Under the pieces are notes generated by a model. It worked only from the letters and a program-made list of their open reading frames with translations. It did not search any database and was not told where the DNA came from. This document shows positions 51,429 to 59,708 of a stretch of DNA of 64,000 nt, one piece after another. This DNA is from Flavobacterium johnsoniae (GTDB taxonomy: Bacteria; Bacteroidota; Bacteroidia; Flavobacteriales; Flavobacteriaceae). Made by a program: the position numbers and the translations under genes. Location of the stretch: assembly GCF_030388325.1 (NCBI RefSeq), contig NZ_CP103794.1, forward strand, positions 2,356,001 through 2,420,000. Direction: 5' to 3'. How positions within the stretch are numbered: the first letter of the stretch is position 1; every line of letters begins with the position of its first letter.

Positions 51429-52715
51429 TTGAGAGTTTCCATTCATAAAAATATTGCCAATCCTAAACTGTTTAGAGAACAGCTTATAAGTTGGGCACAA
51501 CAGTTTCGTGAAGTCATTTTTTTAGATAGCAATTCCTATCCGCAGCAATATTCTAACTTTGATTGTGTATTGGCTGTTGATGCTTTTACTTCCTTAAAGA
51601 CAGATTATTACAATGCATTTGAAGATTTAAAACAATACCAGCAAAATACAAAAGACTGGCTTTTTGGCTATCTATCTTATGACTTGAAAAATGATACAGA
51701 AAATCTTCATTCTAATAATTTTGACGGTTTAAATTTTCCTGATTTGTTTTTCTTTCAACCTAAAAAGATTTTTATTCTGAAAGGGAATGATCTTGAAATT
51801 CAATATTTAATGATGTGCGATGATGAGGTTGAAGAAGATTTTGAGGAAATAGTAAAAATTCAAAACGAAACATTTGTCACACTGAGCGGAGTCGAAGTGA
51901 AGCAGCGTATTTCTAAAGATTTATATGTTGAAAAAGTAAATAAAATGCTCGAACATATTCATATTGGCGATATGTACGAAGCTAATTTCTGTATGGAATT
52001 TTATGCTGAAAATGCTAATATAAATCCGTTAGAGAAATTTCAGAAACTGAATGAGATTTCTCAAGCGCCATTTACTGTTTTCTTTAAAAATCATAAACAA
52101 TATTTGCTTTCTGCTTCGCCAGAACGTTATTTAACAAAAGTTGGTGACAAGATTATTTCGCAACCAATTAAAGGAACATCTAAACGTTTTTCTGATCCTG
52201 TTGAAGACGAAAAAGCAAAATATATTTTAGCCACAGACGCCAAAGAACGTGCCGAAAATATTATGATAACCGATTTGGTTCGCAATGATTTATCGCATAC
52301 AGCACAGAAAGGTTCTGTAGAAGTTGAAGAACTTTGCGGAATTTATTCTTTCCTGCAAGTGCATCAAATGATTTCTACGGTAACTTCAAAATTAGATGCT
52401 CAATATTCTCCTGTCGATGTTTTGAAAACAACATTTCCGATGGGAAGTATGACAGGCGCACCAAAAATTTCTGTAATGGAAATTATTGAGAATTTAGAAG
52501 AAACAAAAAGAGGCTTGTACAGCGGTGCAATTGGTTATTTTACGCCCGAAGGAGATTTTGATTTTAATGTCGTAATCAGAAGTATTTTGTACAATCAGGA
52601 AAATAAATATGTTTCGTTTTCGGTAGGAAGTGCTATAACATCGCTTTCAATTCCTGAAAAAGAATACGAAGAATGTTTGTTGAAGGCGAAAGCAATGCAC
52701 GAAGTTTTACAGTGA
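51429..52715 (+). CDS. pabB: Aminodeoxychorismate/anthranilate synthase component I (PabB-like)
   Basis: A 428-aa chorismate-utilising enzyme, probably for folate (p-aminobenzoate). It starts with TTG at 51429 (VSIHKNIANPKLF). Motifs: SPERYL near 240, QPIKGTSKR near 250, ENIMITDLVRNDL near 279, FPMGSMTGAPK near 337 and RGLYSGAIGYF near 359, ending with SVGSAITSLSIPE. PabB is preferred over TrpE by length and because tilS and dsbD follow rather than trp genes. About residues 149-157 (TFVTLSGVEV) are encoded by a stretch resembling the type C palindromic repeat, apparently a repeat inserted in the coding sequence in frame, in the linker before the catalytic core. Confidence 0.9.
   Translation: MRVSIHKNIANPKLFREQLISWAQQFREVIFLDSNSYPQQYSNFDCVLAVDAFTSLKTDYYNAFEDLKQYQQNTKDWLFGYLSYDLKNDTENLHSNNFDGLNFPDLFFFQPKKIFILKGNDLEIQYLMMCDDEVEEDFEEIVKIQNETFVTLSGVEVKQRISKDLYVEKVNKMLEHIHIGDMYEANFCMEFYAENANINPLEKFQKLNEISQAPFTVFFKNHKQYLLSASPERYLTKVGDKIISQPIKGTSKRFSDPVEDEKAKYILATDAKERAENIMITDLVRNDLSHTAQKGSVEVEELCGIYSFLQVHQMISTVTSKLDAQYSPVDVLKTTFPMGSMTGAPKISVMEIIENLEETKRGLYSGAIGYFTPEGDFDFNVVIRSILYNQENKYVSFSVGSAITSLSIPEKEYEECLLKAKAMHEVLQ
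51875..51900 (+). repeat. Type C repeat-like segment inside the pabB coding region
   Basis: TGTCACACTGAGCGGAGTCG and the next 6 bases match the repeat arm at 5181-5206 at most positions (core CTGAGCG.AGTCGAAG). The reading frame is kept open. Confidence 0.6.
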
Positions 52716-52734
52716 TTTTTTCGCCACAGATTAA

Positions 52735-52782
52735 AAAGATTTGCACAGATTTTTTAATCATTTGAATCCTTTTAATCTGTGG
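52735..52782. repeat. Dispersed inverted repeat (CCACAGATTAAA type)
   Basis: CCACAGATTAAAAAG at 52735-52749 pairs with CTTTTAATCTGTGG at 52769-52782. Then at 52810-52855 comes a tandem-like AATTCGTGTTAATTCGTGCA stretch. This fills the 192-bp gap between pabB and tilS. Confidence 0.7.
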
Positions 52783-52907
52783 TAATATTTTTTTATCACG
52801 ACTTATAGAAAAAGTAATTCGTGTTAATTCGTGCAATTCGTGGCAAAGAACCATGACTTAACATTTCATTTAAAAATAGATCGAATTTAATTTTTTACTT
52901 TTATCAG

Positions 52908-54218
52908 ATGTTTTCAAAATTTCAAAACCATATAATTTCGAGATTTCCATTCTTAGCAGAAAAAAAGCTTTTTCTAGCAGTAAGTGGCGGATTAGATAGT
53001 ATGGTTTTGCTTCAATTGTTTAAACAATTGCCTTATGAAATCGCGGTTTTGCATTGCAATTTTCAGCTTCGCGGAGTAGAAAGTTTTGGCGATCAAGAAT
53101 TTATTCAGAATTTCTGCGATCAAAATAATATTCCAATATTTACCACTCATTTTGATACCGAAGCTTTCGCTAAAGATTATAAATTATCGACGCAAGTTGC
53201 GGCAAGAGAACTTCGATATAATTGGTTTTATGAGATTTTAGAAGAAAAAAACTTCGATTATATTTTGACCGCGCATCACGCCGATGATAATCTGGAAACT
53301 TTTATTATCAATTTAACTCGAGGAACTGGTTTGGAAGGTTTAACAGGAATTCCAGAACAAAATGATAAAATTATTCGTCCGCTTTTGCCTTTTTCGAGAG
53401 AAGAAATCTTGAAATATGCCGAAGAAAACAATATAGAATGGCGAGAAGATAGCAGTAATGCTTCGACTAAATATTTGCGAAATAAAATCCGCCATAATTT
53501 AGTTCCAGTTTTAAAAGAAATCAATCCAAATTTTTTAGATGCTTTTCAGAAAACACAATCTTTTCTTCAGGAATCAAAAGAAATGGTTGAAGATGCGTCA
53601 ATTATGATTTATCAGCAAGTTGCAAAAGAAGCAGGAGAGGATATTCATTTCGATTTAAATCAACTAAAAAAACTTCCAAATTATAAATCGTATTTATATC
53701 AATGGTTAAATGAATTTGGTTTTTCTGCTTGGAATGATATTTATGATTTAGTTGAAGGACAATCTGGAAAACAAGTATTTGCTGAAGAGTTTAGATTATT
53801 GAAAAACAGAGAAACTTTGATTTTAAGTCCGTTTTCTGAAACGTCAGAAATGGAAGAATATGTGATTAATGAAAACGATACAGACGTTAATTTTCCCTTA
53901 AAAATAAGTCTTTGTAACGTAGGTCACACAACTTATGATTCAAATAGAGTTATATTTGTCGACGCCGATAAAATCCGTTTTCCTTTGCTCTTACGTAAAT
54001 GGAAAGAAGGAGATGTTTTTCAGCCTTTTGGAATGCATGGAAAATCTAAAAAAGTCAGTAAACTTTTTAAAGATGAGAAGCTTTCATTAATCGAAAAAGA
54101 AAAAACATGGATTTTATGTTCTGATGATCAAATAATTTGGGTTGTCGGAATTAGACAAGACGAACGTTTTAAAATAGAAAAAGCCACAAATAAAATATAT
54201 AAAATAGAATTACAATAA
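52908..54218 (+). CDS. tilS: tRNA(Ile)-lysidine synthase TilS
   Basis: A 436-aa enzyme that converts C34 of tRNA-Ile(CAU) to lysidine; essential for AUA decoding. The PP-loop SGGLDS is at residues 26-31. The N-type ATP pyrophosphatase core follows (LHCNFQLRGVES, AARELRYNWF, TAHHADDNLETFIINLTRGTGL), with RNKIRHNLVP and a C-terminal domain near 355-436 (LLRKWKEGDVFQPFGM). Its stop codon TAA overlaps the dsbD start by one base (TAATG), so the two are translationally coupled. Confidence 0.96.
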   Translation: MFSKFQNHIISRFPFLAEKKLFLAVSGGLDSMVLLQLFKQLPYEIAVLHCNFQLRGVESFGDQEFIQNFCDQNNIPIFTTHFDTEAFAKDYKLSTQVAARELRYNWFYEILEEKNFDYILTAHHADDNLETFIINLTRGTGLEGLTGIPEQNDKIIRPLLPFSREEILKYAEENNIEWREDSSNASTKYLRNKIRHNLVPVLKEINPNFLDAFQKTQSFLQESKEMVEDASIMIYQQVAKEAGEDIHFDLNQLKKLPNYKSYLYQWLNEFGFSAWNDIYDLVEGQSGKQVFAEEFRLLKNRETLILSPFSETSEMEEYVINENDTDVNFPLKISLCNVGHTTYDSNRVIFVDADKIRFPLLLRKWKEGDVFQPFGMHGKSKKVSKLFKDEKLSLIEKEKTWILCSDDQIIWVVGIRQDERFKIEKATNKIYKIELQ

Positions 54219-56299
54219 TGAACTTTACTCAAAATCCTCAGACAAGTTTGTCAAGAAATATTTGGACTAAATCGCTGTTACTTTTCTTGTTTTTCTTTGC
54301 TTTTGCAAAAGGAAATGCACAGATCTTAGAACCAGTAAAATGGACTTCTAAAATTGAAAAAAAAGGAAGTAATGCCGTTTTAATATTTGATGCCGTAATT
54401 GAAAAAGACTGGCATATGTATTCGCAATTTACTCCAGAAGGCGGACCTTTAGCATTAGAAATTACTTTTAAAAACCAAAAAGGAAACTATGAATTGGTTG
54501 GAAAAGCAAAAGAAGGTAAAACTAGAACTGCTTACAACGATGTTTTTGAAGTAAATGAAACTTTCTTTGAAGGGAAGGCTCATATTGAACAAGAGATTAA
54601 AATTATCAATCCGAACTTAAAAACGGTTGATGTAGATTTTGATTTTCAGGTTTGTAAAGAAGTTTGTATCAATTCTAGCAAGAAATTTTCAATTGCAGTT
54701 CCTTCAACTTTTAAAATAGAAGAAGTTCCTGTTATTGCAGAAGCTAAGGCTGATGAAACTAAAGTAGCTGGAATTGCGGTTGATACCGTTAAAAAAGAAG
54801 AAACAGTTCAGCCAAAAGTTGAGAAAACTGTTGCCGCAGCTAAAGAAGAAATTCCTGCACCAGCATCTTCAAGAAGTTTGTGGTCTATCTTTTTTGTTGC
54901 TTTCTTATTTGGATTTACTGCTTTGTTAACACCTTGCGTTTTTCCAATGATTCCGATGACAGTAAGTTTCTTTACGAAACAAAGTAAAACGAGAGCTGCT
55001 GGAATAAAAAATGCTATTATTTACGGTATTTCTATCATTGTAATTTATGTTGGTTTAGGATTAATTGTTACTAAAATATTTGGTGCAGATGCTTTAAATG
55101 CCTTGTCTACAGATGTTTGGTTTAATCTTATTTTCTTTGTGATTTTAGTAGTTTTTGCTACTTCATTTTTAGGGGCATTCGAAATTATGCTTCCAAATTC
55201 ATGGGCAAACAAAGCAGATGAACAAGCAGATAAGGGCGGAATAATAGGGATTTTGTTTATGGCGTTGGCTTTAGCAATTGTATCTTTTTCGTGTACAGGA
55301 CCAATCGTAGGTACAATTTTGGTTGAAGCTGCGACAAATGGAGGAATCGCTCCAGCTATCGGAATGTTAGGTTTTTCTACTGCATTGGCACTTCCGTTTA
55401 TGTTATTTGCCATGTTCCCAGGTTGGTTAAATTCATTGCCAAAATCTGGTGGTTGGTTGAATACGGTAAAAGTTGTTTTAGGATTTTTAGAATTAGCATT
55501 TGCGTTTAAATTTTTATCAAATGCCGATTTAGTTTTACAATTGCACTTTTTAGAAAGAGAAGTGTTTATTGCAATCTGGATTGCCATTTTTGCTGCAATG
55601 ACTTTGTACTTATTTGGAAAAATTACATTGCCTCACGATAGTCCGACAAATCATATTTCGGTAGGAAGATTGTATTTAGGATTGTTAACTTTAGTATTTA
55701 CATTCTATTTAATTCCTGGTTTATGGGGAGCGCCTTTAAAATTAATCAGTGCGTTTCCGCCGCCGCCAACATATAGTGAAAGTCCGTTTGGAGTAGGAGG
55801 ATCTGGAAATGGAGGAGTTTCCGCAGAAGCAGGAAAAGGTCTTCCAGCAGGTGCAGAATTAGGACCGCACGGAATTATGGTTTTTCACGATTACGAAGAC
55901 GGTTTGGCTTATGCAAAAGAAATTAAAAAGCCAATAATGCTTGATTTTACAGGATACGCTTGTGTAAACTGTAGAAAAATGGAAAACAATGTTTGGTCAG
56001 AACCTGAAATTTTGCCAATTCTAAAAAATGATGTTGTTTTGATTTCACTTTATGTTGATGATAAACGTGAACTGCCAAAAGAAGAACAATTTACAACAGC
56101 TTCAGGAGATAAAATCATTACTACTGGCGATAAATGGACAGATTTTATGATTTCAAAATATAAAACGAATACGCAGCCTTTATATGTAATTACGGATTTA
56201 GAAGGAAATAATTTGAATGCTTCTAAACCAACAATCAGTTATGTAAGCGCTGATGAATATTTGAAATGGTTGAAAGAAGGAATTTCGAATTTTAAATAA
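54218..56299 (+). CDS. dsbD: Thiol:disulfide interchange protein DsbD
   Basis: A 693-aa membrane protein passing electrons from cytoplasmic thioredoxin to periplasmic substrates. The signal is followed by an N-terminal immunoglobulin-like domain (about 40-165) with the VCKEVC cysteine pair, a charged Ala/Lys/Glu linker (about 170-220), eight membrane helices (about 225-510) with LTPCVFPMIPM near 236 and FSCTGPIVG near 357, and a C-terminal thioredoxin domain with CVNCRKM near 581. All six redox cysteines are present. It forms an operon with tilS. A heptamer tandem repeat begins directly after the stop. Confidence 0.94.
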   Translation: MNFTQNPQTSLSRNIWTKSLLLFLFFFAFAKGNAQILEPVKWTSKIEKKGSNAVLIFDAVIEKDWHMYSQFTPEGGPLALEITFKNQKGNYELVGKAKEGKTRTAYNDVFEVNETFFEGKAHIEQEIKIINPNLKTVDVDFDFQVCKEVCINSSKKFSIAVPSTFKIEEVPVIAEAKADETKVAGIAVDTVKKEETVQPKVEKTVAAAKEEIPAPASSRSLWSIFFVAFLFGFTALLTPCVFPMIPMTVSFFTKQSKTRAAGIKNAIIYGISIIVIYVGLGLIVTKIFGADALNALSTDVWFNLIFFVILVVFATSFLGAFEIMLPNSWANKADEQADKGGIIGILFMALALAIVSFSCTGPIVGTILVEAATNGGIAPAIGMLGFSTALALPFMLFAMFPGWLNSLPKSGGWLNTVKVVLGFLELAFAFKFLSNADLVLQLHFLEREVFIAIWIAIFAAMTLYLFGKITLPHDSPTNHISVGRLYLGLLTLVFTFYLIPGLWGAPLKLISAFPPPPTYSESPFGVGGSGNGGVSAEAGKGLPAGAELGPHGIMVFHDYEDGLAYAKEIKKPIMLDFTGYACVNCRKMENNVWSEPEILPILKNDVVLISLYVDDKRELPKEEQFTTASGDKIITTGDKWTDFMISKYKTNTQPLYVITDLEGNNLNASKPTISYVSADEYLKWLKEGISNFK

Positions 56300-56301
56300 A
56301 A

Positions 56302-56390
56302 GAATTAAGAATTAAGAATTAAGAATTAAGAATTAAGAATTAAGAATTAAGAATTAAGAATTAAGAATTAAGAATTAAGAATTAAGAATT
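56302..56390. repeat. Heptanucleotide tandem array (GAATTAA), about 12.7 copies
   Basis: 89 bp of uninterrupted GAATTAA units starting 3 bp after the dsbD stop. Perfect repetition implies recent expansion and likely copy-number variation. It lies in the 405-bp gap 56300-56704 between convergent genes, with the terminators at 56457 and 56641 and a decayed palindromic repeat near 56575-56630. Confidence 0.97.
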
Positions 56391-56456
56391 TCTTGTTTTA
56401 AAATCTTTATTCAAAAGATATAATATATTTTCTTGGGGGTTGAAATTAATTCAAAC

Positions 56457-56490
56457 AAAAGCGCTCTAATTAATTTTAGAGCGCTTTTTT
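56457..56490 (+). terminator. Rho-independent terminator of tilS-dsbD
   Basis: AAAAGCGCTCTAA, short loop, TTAGAGCGCTTTTTT; the T-run is on the plus strand. Confidence 0.88.
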
Positions 56491-56640
56491 TATGCTGGCT
56501 TTATAAATCATTTCTTTTATGAAAGAAACTCCTGAGGGATTTAATATTTGTAGATTTCTATTGATACGAATTTTAAAAAGCTCTAGCTGAGCGACATTTT
56601 TACAATCTGTTGTATGTTTGCTCTGCTGAAACTATATATA

Positions 56641-56674
56641 AAAAAGGGCCGTTCTTTTAAAGACGGCCCCTTTT
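56641..56674 (-). terminator. Rho-independent terminator of the ammonium transporter gene
   Basis: On the minus strand AAAAGGGGCCGTCT, loop, AGAACGGCCCTTTTT, 31 bp beyond the amt stop. Confidence 0.88.
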
Positions 56675-56704
56675 ATTTATCAAGCGAAAGTGAAAATTAA
56701 TTTC

Positions 56705-58021
56705 TTATAAGAATTCTCCGTGTTGAGAAATATCTAATCCTAATTCTTCTTTTTCTTCAGTAACTCTTAGAGGAGTAATTTTATTAACGATGAAGAATAA
56801 AACATAAGAAGCAACAAAAGCAAAGATTGAAACCACAACTAAAGCAGTTAATTGGTTGATGAACAATGTTGGAGTTCCGAAGATTAGACCTTGATTGTCT
56901 CCAACTGCAGGGTTGATCGCTTTTGAAGCAAAAACTCCAGTTAGCAACATACCTACCATACCACCAACACCGTGACAAGCGAATACATCTAAAGCATCGT
57001 CAATTTTTCCTTTAGGGAATTTGCTCACAACAATGTTACTCACAATTGCAGAGAATAAACCGATGAAAATAGCGTGAGAAATACTTACGAAACCAGCAGC
57101 AGGAGTAATAGCAACAAGGCCTACAACAGCTCCGATACAAGCTCCAAGAGCAGATAATTTGTGTCCTAAGATTTTATCAAGGAAAACCCATGCCATAGCA
57201 GCAGCTGCAGCAGCAACAGTAGTTGTTCCTAAAGCTTGAGTTGCAAGACCATTTGCTCCTAAAGCAGAACCAGCGTTGAAACCAAACCATCCGAACCAAA
57301 GTAAACCAGTTCCTAATAATACATAAGTAATTCTAGCAGGATTTGCTTTTTGAACTTTTCTTTTTCCTAAGAAAATAGCTCCAGCCAATGCAGCCCATCC
57401 AGCACTCATGTGTACTACAGTTCCTCCAGCGAAGTCAAGAACTCCCATTTTGAAGAAAACTCCATCAGGATGCCAAGTCATGTGAGCAAGCGGAGTGTAT
57501 ATTAAAATGATGAATAAAACCATAAATAACAAATACGCCCAGAAACGGATACGTTCTGCAAATGCTCCAGTGATTAACGCAGGAGTAATGATAGCGAATT
57601 TTGCCTGAAATAATGCGAATAACATAAAAGGAATCGTTGGTGCAAGGCTCCAAGCTGTGTTTGTTCCAACACCTTCAAAGAATAAATTAGTAGATGGATT
57701 ACCAATAATACCTCCAATAGTTGGTCCAAAAGCTAATCCGAAAGCAACAACAACCCATAAAATTGTAACAATTACCATTGCCATAAAACTTTGTAGCATA
57801 GTACTAATTACGTTCTTCTTACCTACCATACCTCCGTAAAAGAAACCTAATCCAGGTGTCATTAACAATACAAATGCAGTTGCAACGATCATCCAGGCAG
57901 TATCTCCCGTATCAAACTTTACAGCCTCTGCTGGAATTGGGTTATCTGCAATGATAAAGTTTGAAATAAAGGTTAGTACTAAAATCGTGATAAGAATCAC
58001 ACTTAAAATAATTTTTCGCAT
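56705..58021 (-). CDS. amtB: Ammonium transporter (Amt/AmtB family)
   Basis: A 438-aa inner-membrane channel for ammonium. The N-terminal hydrophobic segment is followed by DTAWMIVATAFVLLMTPGLGFFYGGMVGKKN (helix M1). FAGGTVVHMSAGWAAL contains one of the twin pore histidines, and ALDVFACHGVGGMVGMLLTGVF the second. WFGWFGFNAGSAL is also typical. The cytosolic C-terminal tail (ITPLRVTEEKEELGLDISQHGE) has the conserved LGLD..HGE motif that contacts GlnK-type regulators. No glnK gene is adjacent. Confidence 0.96.
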   Translation of the reverse strand: MRKIILSVILITILVLTFISNFIIADNPIPAEAVKFDTGDTAWMIVATAFVLLMTPGLGFFYGGMVGKKNVISTMLQSFMAMVIVTILWVVVAFGLAFGPTIGGIIGNPSTNLFFEGVGTNTAWSLAPTIPFMLFALFQAKFAIITPALITGAFAERIRFWAYLLFMVLFIILIYTPLAHMTWHPDGVFFKMGVLDFAGGTVVHMSAGWAALAGAIFLGKRKVQKANPARITYVLLGTGLLWFGWFGFNAGSALGANGLATQALGTTTVAAAAAAMAWVFLDKILGHKLSALGACIGAVVGLVAITPAAGFVSISHAIFIGLFSAIVSNIVVSKFPKGKIDDALDVFACHGVGGMVGMLLTGVFASKAINPAVGDNQGLIFGTPTLFINQLTALVVVSIFAFVASYVLFFIVNKITPLRVTEEKEELGLDISQHGEFL

Positions 58022-58306
58022 AGTTATTTAGTTTTAAAATTTTTGATAAAAGTATAAAATCATTTGATACCCCCTAAAAAAATATAGTCTAGTGTTTAAT
58101 TTTTGTTAATTTTCCATTTTAACCCCCTCTATTTTGAGTGTATCTGTTAAAAATGACTTAAATTTTACAATTTATTAATCAAAAATCGAGTGTGTTTATG
58201 TTTTTCGACGCTTTTGGAGCTTTAAATGAGGTAATAATGAGGTGTTTTTAGTTATTTGTTGAAGTATTCTTTGTGATTTTCTAAAAACAATTATTTTTTT
58301 TAAAAG

Positions 58307-58344
58307 AAAATGGCATCAAACGAATAATCGTCTGATGCCATTTT
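58307..58344 (-). terminator. Terminator of the amidohydrolase genes
   Basis: A long hairpin, AATGGCATCAAACGA against TCGTCTGATGCCATT, 18 bp past the stop at 58363. The gap 58022-58362 otherwise shows only the AT-rich upstream region of amtB. Confidence 0.8.
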
Positions 58345-58362
58345 TATGATTTAAATTTAAAA

Positions 58363-59688
58363 CTATTTCTGGTTGTATTTTGCTTTGAATTTATTGTTAA
58401 GCTTTACTTGAAAAGTTTCTAGATTGATATTTCTTCCTTGAATAAATGCCGTATTAAGTTTGTTTGTTCTCATATCTAGCGCGTCACCTTCAGAAATAAA
58501 TAACGTAGCGTCTTTTCCGGTTTCTAAAGTACCGCAAGTAGTATCAATTCCTAATAATTTTGCTGTGTTTGAGGTAATTAATTGAACTGCTTTTTCTTTG
58601 TCTAAACCAAAAGCAGCACAAGTTCCAGCCAAGAACGGGAGATTTCTAGCGCCCATACGTTCGTTATCGCCACTGTTCTCTAAGCCTACAAGAATACCTT
58701 TATCGGTTAATATTTTAGCCATTTTATATGGTAAATTAACATCTTGATCTGCGCTTGTCGGCATATCGTGAACACGTCTTAATAATACACCAACATTATA
58801 TTTCTGCAAAGTTGAAGCAGCTTTATAAGCTTCAAAACCACCAACAATAACAATTTTTTTAATGCCATTTTCGGATGCCAATTGAATAGCGTCTACAATC
58901 TGTTTTTCTTCATCTGCATGAATATATAAGGTCTGAGTTCCGTCAAACAATCCTTTTGTGGATTCTAGAACAATATTTCTTTCTTTAGAAACAGCTTGAT
59001 TATAAGTTTTGGCATTAACGAAAAACGTATTAATTTCTTCAGACTGTTTTGGATAATCTTTGTTGGCTTCAATAATTCCTGGTTCAAACCAGCTTCCAGT
59101 TCTTCTAAAACTAGACGGAAAGTTCAGATGAATTCCGTCATTCTCTTTCAAAATAGCATCTTGCCAGCTCCATGCGTCTAATTGTACAACAGATGATGTT
59201 CCAGAAATTCTACCGCCTCTTGGAGTTACTTGTGCAATCAAAACTCCATTTGGGCGAACAGTTTCTACTACTTTAGATTCAGAATTATAAGCAATAATAC
59301 TTCTCACATTTGGGTTAAAACTTCCAATTTCTTCATCATCATTTGAAGCTTTTACAGCATCAATTTCTACTAAACCAAGGGTCGAATTTGGTGCAATAAA
59401 ACCAGGATAAACATGTTTTCCAGCAGCATTAATTGTGGTATCGTAAGCATTATCGGCTAATCTTATGGTCGATGCGTCGGCGACTAATGTTAGTTTTCCG
59501 TCTTTAAAACCGATTGCGCTATTTTCAATAATAGTTCCATTTCCTAAATGTGCAGTAGCGTTTAAAATTAAAACCGATTTGGTTTGTTTTGGAGCTGGTA
59601 TTTGTTGTGCACTCAGTTGTGTTGAAGCGCAGAATAACAAAAACAGCTTAAATATATTTTTATGTATCATCATTTCTCTTTTAATCAT
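58363..59688 (-). CDS. Exported amidohydrolase-superfamily protein, metal site degenerate
   Basis: About 441 aa from ATG 59688 (MIKREMMIHKNIFKLFLLFCASTQLSAQ; starts at 59673 and 59670 are equally possible). It keeps the amidohydrolase composite domain ends (SVLILNATAHLGNGTIIENSAIGFKDGKL and GTLETGKDATLFISEGDALDM). The usual PGxIDxHxH metal motif reads YPGFIAPNSTLG, so the HxH ligands are missing. Metal-dependent catalysis is therefore doubtful; a binding or partner role with the upstream 999-aa protein is possible. Its start lies about 20 bp after that gene's stop. Confidence 0.82.
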   Translation of the reverse strand: MIKREMMIHKNIFKLFLLFCASTQLSAQQIPAPKQTKSVLILNATAHLGNGTIIENSAIGFKDGKLTLVADASTIRLADNAYDTTINAAGKHVYPGFIAPNSTLGLVEIDAVKASNDDEEIGSFNPNVRSIIAYNSESKVVETVRPNGVLIAQVTPRGGRISGTSSVVQLDAWSWQDAILKENDGIHLNFPSSFRRTGSWFEPGIIEANKDYPKQSEEINTFFVNAKTYNQAVSKERNIVLESTKGLFDGTQTLYIHADEEKQIVDAIQLASENGIKKIVIVGGFEAYKAASTLQKYNVGVLLRRVHDMPTSADQDVNLPYKMAKILTDKGILVGLENSGDNERMGARNLPFLAGTCAAFGLDKEKAVQLITSNTAKLLGIDTTCGTLETGKDATLFISEGDALDMRTNKLNTAFIQGRNINLETFQVKLNNKFKAKYNQK

Positions 59689-59708
59689 TAATGAATTTTC
59701 TAAAGTTC

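Noticed and set aside
55045..55587. 180-codon minus-strand open frame within dsbD
   Set aside because: It is antisense to the conserved membrane domain of DsbD and has a composition typical of a shadow frame.
56302..56390. CRISPR-like array
   Set aside because: The unit is only 7 bp, with no spacers and no cas genes; it is a simple tandem repeat.
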